Positions 55,882-64,000 of a stretch of 64,000 nt of DNA are shown here, piece after piece. Under the pieces are notes generated by a model. That model worked only from the letters and a program-made list of their open reading frames with translations. It made no database searches and was not told the DNA's origin. Position numbers and translations under genes: made by a program. How positions within the stretch are numbered: position 1 is the stretch's first letter; each line of letters starts with the position of its first letter. Location of the stretch: contig NC_079427.1 in assembly GCF_026213295.1 (NCBI RefSeq), positions 35,629,318-35,693,317 of the forward strand, written 5' to 3'. Source of the DNA: Gadus chalcogrammus. Taxonomy: Eukaryota; Chordata; Actinopteri; Gadiformes; Gadidae.

Positions 55882-58800
55882 TCACTGGCTGTCCACCCAG
55901 CGACCCAGAAACATGGCGTTGACCCGAAGATCCTCCTCAGCTGCCATGTTTAGGAAGACTTCCATGTCTTCCTGAAAATCAAATGTGAAGAGCAGGGGGT
56001 ACTTTTCTTCTTCATCAGTTGACGAACGTATCCTTTCCAGGAGCTCCTGCTGTTCTTTAGCGTCCATATTCGGAAATGCGGGCTCGACCACCTTCCCCTT
56101 GAGCAAACCTGCATTTTGACGCAGCCAGGCAACTCCAGCCACAATGTTGTAAAGTGGCCCCTGTTTAATGGAAAATGAAATGCCACCAAGTTGGAATAAT
56201 TTTATATTCAATTATATTATCTTTGCAACCAGTTAGTTACTTAAACTAAGACTTGGAAATGTAAGGTTCTACACCCCGGACTGCAGACAAGCCCATCCAG
56301 ATAATAACACATCAAATTAGACAACAACGGCACTGTGGTGGGAAACATAACTGGAGGGGGTAAGTCTGTCTACAGAGACGAGGACCTGAAACTGTTGAAC
56401 ACTGAGTTAGTTGAACACCAGAATAATTTTGTCCTCTTTAAATACTTAAAATAATGAAAGACCATCACACCTACAAAAGATTATTGTCATGACTGAATGG
56501 TGGAAGATTCAGGGAAATTAAAGATTGTTGTAGGAGTAAATGAACAAAAAAAGAACAAACAAATGCAACTTAACATTAACAGCATTAAAAATATATAAAT
56601 AAAAACGTACCTCATGAATTTCATCTCGCCTTCTCTTCTTCAGTTTAAAGACTGGTGGCACCTCACCCCGAAGAAGAGCCTTAGATGTGTCAGTCCAGTG
56701 GGCAAAGGGTTTGCCATGGCTCAAATATTAAGAATTAAAGGAAGAAAGAGAAATTAATACACTACAAATACAATAGAGACACTCATATGTAATCATTTCT
56801 TAGTCAAACAAAGGTGAACATAATTTGGCCTTACCTTCCAAGGTCAAGATTTTCAATCAGCATGATACACCACCATTTTCTCAACGATGGCATATCAGTC
56901 TAATAAAATAGAAAAAATATATATCAGCCATAATATAAAATAACTTTTTTGATAGCTTTGAATAAGCAAGGGAACTTACAACAGTGAAGTCAAAGGGTGC
57001 ATCCATGACTTTGTAAAGGGCATACTGTAAATAAAACAATAATTTTATGTTAATATTTTTTAAGCACAAAGAGTAAATAAATCCGACCAATAGTCACACC
57101 TACCATCAACATGAAGATGCCACAGTCGATGCCATACTTTTGCTGTGGAAAGCCCTATCATGTCAGAAATGAGTTAGTATTTGTACTTAGTAGTTTCACA
57201 GTATCATTAAACAACAATATATTTACCTCGATGTCCAATTCAGTCGTCTCTTTCCATGGCCCAGGGCTGAGAGACTGACAAAGGTTTCTAAAATGGAACA
57301 GACAGCAGCATTTAGAGCATATCAATCATGCAAAATATGGCCCTTTTTCATGTACCGCACACATGACGCAATCTATTTAGTCAGGAACAAGATCTTCATG
57401 CAGTCACACACACCATTTCAGCAGGCTTTTTATGGTACCATTATATAAACTCACTTAGTGGTTTCAATTTATTGTAAGTTTAGGAGTTCACAGTATGTGG
57501 ACATTTCTTGTTAAATTCTAAGGTTAAGTTGATATATTCATGTATTCATGTTATACATAAGCAGCACCATAAAATGGCTGCTATACAGATCAGAACATGA
57601 TCTGGAGAACAAACATTTTGGAACAAACAGAAAGGCATTGAAACTGCATCAATCAGGAACATCAATAAGAACCATCATGCAAGTTTGTGTTAGTGACCTC
57701 AACAGTTCTCTCATTTCTAGATCGCCAAATCCAAACTGTGCATGTTCACATTTGGAATCCAGAAAGAATATCTCTCTCTGGCCTGTGTTCATGATTGCAG
57801 TTAATGACAATTACATAACATTGCGTGAGATGACAAGACAACACAACACAATACCAACTCAATCACTGAACAGTCTAATATGGAATACTGATTATTTTTC
57901 AGAACATTAAATGAAAGTTTAGAAAAAACGATACCACAAGGTGCATTAAATAAGTACAATTTGGAGTACACTCAGTGTTCAAGAGGTAGTTTGGTCTATT
58001 TTCGTAATTTCATAATTTGCGTAATGAAAGTCACATGTCATAGTTAGTATCGCTACTTACAGATAACAAGAAATGTCCAGGTTTCCAAACAGGAATTACA
58101 ACAGCGTCTCTGAAGTAAACATCATCCTAATAATAATTTGAAAATAAACTGTGAAAATACAGGAAGAATATATAGACAGAATTTTTAGAATAACAACTTA
58201 TTGTCCTGCAACTTCTCTTCCCGATTGTTCTGATTTATGCATTTATTGTAAATGGGTATGGTTTTAAGTTCCCTGAGTTTATCATTTAAATTGAAACCAG
58301 TAGGGCATAATAGATTTACAGGTAAACTTGAAAGTGGGTCACATGCTGTTGGATATCGCCAAGTCGGAACAGCATAGAGATCAGCCACAAATATGCTCTT
58401 CCCCTGTGTAATAAATTGAAATCATGAGCAGAGACATCAGAAACAAAAAAGTATGTTCAGAAAAAGATTTGTAAATATTCTACCTTTGACTGAGCAATTT
58501 GTTGGATGAGCTCAAAACATGCATTTCCTATCTGCAGAAAACAGAAAAAAGTTTAACTTGACTGCATACTTAATTTCCTCTAAACATAAAGAGATCCATC
58601 AGCTGTTAACTTACGGTTGATTCCATTTCGTTATTCAGGCCAAGGGTCTGAAAGTCAGCACGTGTCAGGCAGCAACCCCTCTGTGTTTTGACAATCAACT
58701 CCGTCCCTGGCCTCTCAATATCCAAGATGTACGCAAGCTGATGAGAAATATTTGTGTGTGTGTGCGTGTGTGTGTCATATAATTTCACATAAAAAATATC

Positions 58801-61800
58801 TTCCTAAAATTGTAATATTTTCCCAAGGAATTTCATGGGTGGCTCGGTCAAGAGGACAAACGGCTCCTTTCAAATTTCACAGCGACCTAATACATACCAG
58901 TTGCTCCTGGACAGGATGACTTTGCAGTGTCCATGACGCTCTGCATGGTCCGACTTGGTCACATTTTGTGATGGACTCACAGTGTGCTCCACATGGGACC
59001 ATGTCTATCATCAAGGAGAACTGAAGTTAACAAAATACGAACAAACAAATTAACAAAATAGTTATTTTGAAAACCTACTAACCACCATTGTTCAAGTTTG
59101 GGTCAGTGAGAAGCCTTTTTGGCTGCAGAGGGGTACCAACTGCCCGGGGTTGTTGCTGTAAGGACCTTCCAGGTCCTGAGGCTTTGAGAAATCATAATTA
59201 AATCATAATTATTCAATAAAAGCAGTTTCACAAATTACAATTGGAAAAAAAATACTTTTCTTTGACCTCATATTTACCAAGAACTGCTTGTCCAACGCTG
59301 TTTAGGAAGATGTCCTGCACCTGATGTGTTTCATGTCCTCTCTGTAGCTGCTGCTCCAAAAGTTTTGCATTTGTGTTGCTGTTTTTATGATGAACAAGGT
59401 TTCTCATCAAAAAAATGTGTGTCGATGGTGCCATGTTGTTCAGAAAGTAGTTGTTTTTCTGCATGCTAGAAAACAGCTGCTCAGCCACCTGGCTATTAAA
59501 AGAACCCTGCAGTTCAGGGACCAGATTGATCCTTCTTAAGACTTCCTTTGGAGCGTTTGTGTTGGCCTCGTGGAATCTGTCATATAAAACATAGTGGTCT
59601 GAGGAACCAGTGACAGGATGTCCATCTTCATCGGGTCTTTGTAACTTTTCAGTAAGCCATGGTAGAGGGACACTGAGTTTTTTCTGCTGTGCTGCTGTGA
59701 TGTTCTCTTGGGTAGATGCAGCCAGTCTCCCTTCATGTGGCTGGAAAGACAGGGAGGTTGGGGATCGGAGGTTGGCATGAGTTGCCAAGCCCCGAGCAAA
59801 ATCGTAAACAGACAAATTTGGCATGTGCATCCAAGACAATAGAAGATCGGCATAATCTCTTGGAGACTCGGCCCTTAGGTTGAACTTCAAACTGTACACC
59901 ACACCATGAGGGCACAGGATCACTGACCACCCACCTATAACAAAAAGTTGAAAAACAGTTATTATAAAATATTCAAATAATTACTCTCATAGTTCTGATG
60001 CTCTATGTGCGATGTCCATTACCAGATGTTCCCCAGCATCTCTCATTTCCTCCCTCAGTCTGACAACAAGATCCATCCGCGATCCCTTCAAATCCAAATT
60101 GCAGGCCTTACAGAGCTTGCGCACTGTTGAAACCTTTTAAAAATACAGAGAATGAAAGAATTACGAAGGCTCTGTCTACATATAGTGTTTATTTGGCAGA
60201 AAAGCACCGTCCCTCTAAAAAAAAGCCTGGCACTCTTGTAAAAGATATGGAAAGATGCTGGGTGCAGTAGCTTGCCCCTGGGTATGGCATAAGCTCTCTT
60301 CTCATTGAGAGCAATTGAAAAAAAAAGCTGCATAAGGCAAATCAAACATGAGTACATAAATACATACATACAACTTTACCTTCTGCTTCATGAGTTCATC
60401 AACAAGCCGGTCCTCCGACACCATACTGACTTCTGCTTCAGTGGAGGACTTTGAAGATGAACGTTTTTCAAATTCTGTGTTTAACACTGTCTCGGATTTA
60501 CGTGTATTCTTCCCAATCCAAGTGGCCCAGTGCTCAAAATTAGGATGAACAGCAAAGGTGTTTTTTGCTTGACCTAGGAGATAACAAACCAAACAATACA
60601 TTAATGATGTGTTTGTTAAGTCATTCAATGAATGTTGTTACAAATTAGGAGACATTTGAAAGAATGTTAATACTTTTGAAAAATCCCCGTGCAATCATCT
60701 CCAGTTGAACAGAATCCCAGAACTCTTCGATGTTCACGCCACCAGTGAAGTCGTCAGAGGCTTCTTTCATGTCAGTCACTAGTAGGAAATAAAATGTTTT
60801 CGTTAACACATAAGTACGCATGAATGTATGTGTGCGCACACGCACATTTAAACACTCTAAAACCACACTAGACATTGTAGCTAACCAGGTAAGTTGAAGA
60901 CGCCTTTTTTGTGCAGATCCATCACAACTATTGGCGGGTAGTAGCCACAGCAAACACAGGAAAAGGAATAATCGTGGTTCATCAATGCCTCAAAGTGGTA
61001 GTAGGCATGGAGGATTGTGTCTCTAGCAGGAAATGTTTCATTCCTAAGGCTTTCCAGTGAGTTTATCACCTTGGACACAGAGACGTTGTTCTGAAAGAGA
61101 TATAACAGTAAAACATTTGTTTTAAAACATTGCATATTCTAGATGAACAAATAAGTTATTAACAACACACACACACACACACACAATATATTTGAGCATT
61201 TTTCATCAGCCTAAATATTCCATTGCACCTACCTGCAAGTTGTGTCTTAAAAAAATACATAATTCAAGGCTCAATACAATGTGGTCGTCAAAGTTATGGA
61301 GTCCGTCTGTCCACTCTTGGTATCTATAGGACATTTGGCACTGTGGACATCGCCGGAAATAGGTGGAAACATCTGGTAAAAAGAAAGTGAGTAACTATTT
61401 AGGTGTCGTGTTCAAAAATTGCAAACTATCATAAAAATAAGTAAACAATAACTTACTCTTAATTACACCATTCATGGTGATTATCTTGGCATTGCTGGAG
61501 ATTCTTGCTGACTTGTCAAGATGTACTGACCCAGGACAGAAGGTACAGATCGTCTCTGTTGGATGCAACTCAGTCACATAATCAGTCATGACCTTTGGCT
61601 TCACCAGGTCACCAGGTAGGTCTGCTGGTAGCTTTTTAGATGTATATATGTATTGCACAAGCCTCTTCAACTCTCCATCCAATGGTGGGTAGACAGTGCC
61701 CTGGTGCTGATGAAGTGTAGGCCTACTTAAACCGGCTGTCTCTGTCTCGGTTTTAAAGATGTCACGGTTCATTTGAAATAAATGCCATTTACTTATGTTT

Positions 61801-63022
61801 TTGTGAACACAAGAGATCCTGGGTTTGGCACAAGGACAATGCCACGTGTTTTCTTTGGAGTTGTATGTCACCATGATCCTGCCAAGGCGACTATAGTAGT
61901 TCACCGTCGGCTCATGGACAGAGAAACACAACTGCATCTGGGGTTCTTCAAGTGTGACATCAACACACAGAGGCACGTGACACGCCTGAGCATTTCTTTG
62001 CCTTTTCAGACAAGTTGCCTTTTTTGCATCACCAAAAAATTGCAGTTGCACCATTTGGGATAGGATTTCTTCTTGGAGATGTTCTTCTTCAGCTGTATCT
62101 GTGCAGTACTGCAGTGAGCGGATGTGTTCACAGTGCCTAAATGTAAGCCCACTTCTTACTGCCATTAAATGATATTGCCTACATTCCTCCAACTCGCACT
62201 GTACTTTATGGAGATGACCCCAGGTTTTATTTTGGACATGTACTGGCACAGAGAAGCCATGCCTTGCTCTTTGGACAGCAGATATGCCATTTGTAGCATC
62301 CACACAAACGCCCTTTAAATGGTCATGAACTGTTATGTCCTTTCGTTTTTTGTTGTGTGTCCTCTGGATATGTTTTTCCATGTTTTTCTTATAGAAAGTT
62401 AATTTACAGTGCGGGCATTTTCCTTTTTTCAAACCGGTTGTACTTTTACTCTGGGCAGCAGAGACGGCAGAGGAAGACACAACAGTTGAAGCTTGGGGAG
62501 AAGGAGCAGTCGGAGCTGGAGAGGTGGTGGCTGTCTTGACTGTGATGGGGTTTTGATTGGATTTATGGACGGCAGCGGAGGTGGAGGGACTGTCTTGCGT
62601 GTTTGTGCAGGACTTCAGGTGTAGATCCATAACCGACTTCCTGATGATCGTTTTGCCACAAAGGGGGCAATGATAATGTCCCCCATCCCTGCAGCTGAGG
62701 TTGCACCTGCATATCTTTTTGTCTAAGATCAATGCAGGCAAAAGATAGAGGAAAATGAGTCAGTGACTTATAAAAGTAAGCAGACACACATTCATAAATA
62801 TTGTCTACAGACATATACACATATATTCTTATATTCTTTCTACACACATATATCACCTTTAAATGTAATGGAATGTTTTATGTGGGATTCCAGGTGGCAC
62901 TGAAGCTTCGTGTTGATGGTTGGTTTGAAAGTTGGGCATAGGGGGCAGTGGAAAAGTGTGCAGCAAGTTGTGCAGCGTTTGACTTCTGGCTTTGAATCAT
63001 CCGTAAAAATCGAGGGATGCAT
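55882..63022 (-). CDS. Zisupton/KDZ-type transposase with Ulp1 protease, 21 exons
   Basis: GT-AG exons read from the minus strand: 63022-62857, 62722-61457, 61372-61233, 61090-60886, 60778-60674, 60573-60380, 60133-60023, 59934-59278, 59181-59083, 59004-58898, 58737-58615, 58531-58484, 58403-58320, 58126-58061, 57795-57698, 57287-57227, 57142-57104, 57024-56980, 56899-56835, 56719-56611 and 56160-55882. Phases fit at every junction but the seventh (60,023/59,934), which is off by one base. Domains in order: zinc fingers, SWIM-like, YRYQEW core, SAP, transposase core, Ulp1-type protease, C-terminal exon. The ATG opens the first exon after TTTTGTAG, so a 5' noncoding exon probably lies upstream. 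It acts in the nucleus as the mobilising enzyme of a Zisupton-like element. TIRs were not found. A domesticated host gene is the alternative. Confidence 0.85.
56835..58737 (-). other. Ulp1/SENP-type cysteine protease module
   Basis: Nine small exons encode LTRADFQTLGLNNEMEST, FVADLYAVPTWRY, KPGHFLLS (His, codon 58,075-58,073), REIFFLDSK (Asp, 57,759-57,757), QKYGIDCGIFMLM (oxyanion Gln and Cys, 57,124-57,122) and RKWWCIMLIENLD. The His-to-Asp distance of 17 residues and Gln six before Cys are the C48 peptidase pattern. Such proteases cleave ubiquitin-like modifiers; the substrate here is unknown. The acceptor of the Asp exon at 57,796 reads TGCA instead of CAG. Confidence 0.85.
59278..59934 (-). 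other. Zisupton/KDZ transposase catalytic core exon
   Basis: This is one 219-codon open exon. CPHGVVYSLKFNLRAESPRD, ADLLLSWMHMPNLSVYDFAR, SSDHYVLYDRFHEANTNAP, SQVAEQLFSSMQKNNYFLNN and PSTHIFLMRNLVHH are in the order I know from Zisupton-like proteins. The Asp of YDFAR, Asp of YDRFHE and Glu of AEQLF are likely metal ligands of the RNase H-like fold; this assignment is an inference. Confidence 0.8.
60023..60133 (-). other. SAP domain exon with phase conflict
   Basis: VSTVRKLCKACNLDLKGSRM and DLVVRLREEM follow the SAP pattern (L..LC...L...G.K..L..RL), a helix pair that binds AT-rich DNA. The exon is 37 codons exactly, but exon 8 needs one carried base. In the +1 frame its end reads CWGTSG, which would run smoothly into GWSVILCPHG of exon 8. 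This points to an indel near 60,035-60,050. Confidence 0.75.
61457..63022 (-). other. Zinc-finger N-terminus of the Zisupton-like protein (exons 1-2)
   Basis: Exon 1 gives CTTCCTLFHCPLC...HLESHIKH. Exon 2 gives CRCNLSCRDGGHYHCPLCGK...DLHLKSC and CPHCKLTFYKKNMEKHIQRT with H and C ligands of C2H2 type. A Ser/Thr/Ala-rich linker separates the fingers. A SWIM-like set CPCAKPRISCVH lies near 61,810-61,845. FCPGSVHLDKSARISSN follows near the exon end. These probably bind DNA or zinc for element-end recognition; that role is inferred. Confidence 0.75.
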
Positions 63023-63689
63023 CTACAAAAGACAGAAAAAAAACGTTAAAATGTATGTTTTAATTGTAGAAAAAATTAAGATCAAATACGATAAATTCTC
63101 ACAGCACAGCAAACTATTTAAAGGGCGGTAATTCAGTAGTGGTTGTAGTCTAGACAAATTAGTCCCATCAGAGCATCAACTTTAACTATTATTGGCATAT
63201 AATTAATGATGAGATATATTTCTACCTCATACTGAACTTTACATCTGTTTCTCTCTCTCATTATATGTTTTATGAACTGTCTGAGCCCCAGCACCCTATT
63301 GACTGGGGGACATTGAACATTTAGAATCTGAGACAGGATAGTAGGCTATTACATAACAGTAATTCATTAACTTTTATCCGTTTTATTACATTTTTGATCT
63401 CTTTTACCCCTTTTAACTGAACTAAGTGCTATGATCTCTTGGTTATAAACAGATTGTATGAACTAAACAGGCAGATCGAATATTTAACGATCGATTTTGT
63501 CTATAGAATGATATCACACTTCTCAGCCACCGCTGCGGAGATGAACAGCTGATAGGTGCAACTCTAGTTAAAGCGAAACGAGCTGCGTCAATTCAATTCG
63601 TGGTAATTATTTTGTTACAACTTAACTCTGTTACGACGGAGTATTAGTGCCACAAGTGAAGAAAAAAAATATTTTTGCCGTGACGAGAT
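63023..63689. other. Upstream flank of the Zisupton-like gene; no gene
   Basis: This presumably holds the promoter and a 5' exon of the minus-strand gene. No CpG island is seen. 63,650-63,790 carries GTCGAC / ATTAAA(C/G)TCGA word repeats leading into the next fragment. Confidence 0.4.
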
Positions 63690-63960
63690 TAAAATCGACA
63701 CGTCGACTCTAATGTCCACATGTCGACATTAAACTCAAAACGTCGAGAATCAAGTTGAAACATCATATCGACTTTAATCTCGACGTATCCATTTCCCGTT
63801 CCTCTGTCAGCACGCAGACGCTCCGGGCATCCTCCCAAGCGTTCAGCGGATGACACGAAGTAGTCGGGAATAACCCTGGGGTCATTGTTTGTGGTGTAGG
63901 CCTCCATCCAAACAATATAGCGACTAAAACCGTCAATGCAACCACTGATGGCAATGCCGC
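63690..63960 (-). pseudogene. Integrase-like DDE transposase fragment (IS3EU-like)
   Basis: From the window edge, GIAISGCIDGFSRYIVWMEA has the first catalytic Asp (CIDGFSR). YTTNNDPRVIPDYFVSSAER and LGGCPERLRADRGTGNGYVE have the second Asp (RADRGT) and the downstream Glu position. The reading then dissolves into low complexity. It fits the rve-fold IS3EU/Ginger-type DNA transposases of fish. Only this segment is inside the window. Confidence 0.65.
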
Positions 63961-63967
63961 ACTACTA

Positions 63968-63999
63968 CAGCGGATGACTACTTCGTGTCATCCGCTGCT
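63968..63999. repeat. Perfect hairpin at the window end
   Basis: CAGCGGATGAC then TACTTC then GTGTCATCCGCTG can pair over at least 11 bp. The same words occur at 63,845-63,867 (TTCAGCGGATGACACGAAGTAGTC), so a short inverted duplication of coding sequence is likely. Confidence 0.75.
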
Positions 64000-64000
64000 A

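Noticed and set aside
61782..62063. Plus-strand reading within the zinc-finger exon
   Set aside because: Antisense shadow; the minus-strand frame is open for over 400 codons and continues across splice sites.

Overview
This is raw genomic DNA of a ray-finned fish, almost certainly a teleost. It holds no operons or bacterial signals. It is crowded with vertebrate and teleost-type transposable elements: hAT, PIF/Harbinger, Kolobok-like and Zisupton DNA transposons, RTE/Rex3-type LINE ends, a gypsy element with a rearranged domain order, and an endogenous retrovirus with a proline-tRNA primer site. There are long CA/GT microsatellites and one 100-N assembly gap. The species cannot be fixed from sequence alone. 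No well-supported ordinary host gene was recognised; one weak candidate lies on the minus strand between about 36.5 and 43.7 kb.

Layout. 1-1.6 kb: decayed Ty3/gypsy element with integrase upstream of reverse transcriptase. 3.1-8.2 kb: a hAT element with an 8-bp target duplication, filled with smaller insertions and interrupted by the gap. 8.8-21.4 kb: an endogenous retrovirus with 5' LTR, primer site, gag remnant, integrase scrap, polypurine tract and split 3' LTR. A 4.7-kb intron-containing hAT lies in its body and a 2.85-kb element with a 1.2-kb foldback lies in its 3' LTR. 21.7-24.9 kb: two further hAT copies. 25.6-30.9 kb: a four-level nest (hAT > hAT > hAT > Kolobok-like, plus a Harbinger MITE), most levels bounded by exact target duplications. 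33.7-36.4 kb: a hAT carrying a Harbinger element whose two convergent genes are still readable. 36.6-42.1 kb: a Harbinger-type element holding another nest. 43.7-44.8 kb: a hAT. 45.5-48.4 kb: a THAP-containing repeat with a LINE insertion. 49.1-52.7 kb: a 3.66-kb element with ~200-bp inverted ends and a 7-bp target duplication that I cannot assign. 52.8-55.6 kb: a TTAA-flanked Kolobok-like element.

The most notable locus is the minus strand from 63,022 to 55,882. It can be read as one 21-exon gene of about 1,355 codons: N-terminal zinc fingers, a SWIM-like motif, a YRYQEW core, a SAP domain, a Zisupton/KDZ-type transposase core, and an Ulp1/SENP-type cysteine protease with His, Asp, Cys and oxyanion Gln all visible. 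Nineteen of its twenty exon junctions agree in phase. The two visible lesions are a one-base phase conflict after the SAP exon and a missing AG at one splice acceptor.

How the parts relate: the nests let insertions be ordered in time. Several transposase genes (hAT, Harbinger DDE and Myb-like, THAP) survive as near-readable relics inside non-autonomous shells.
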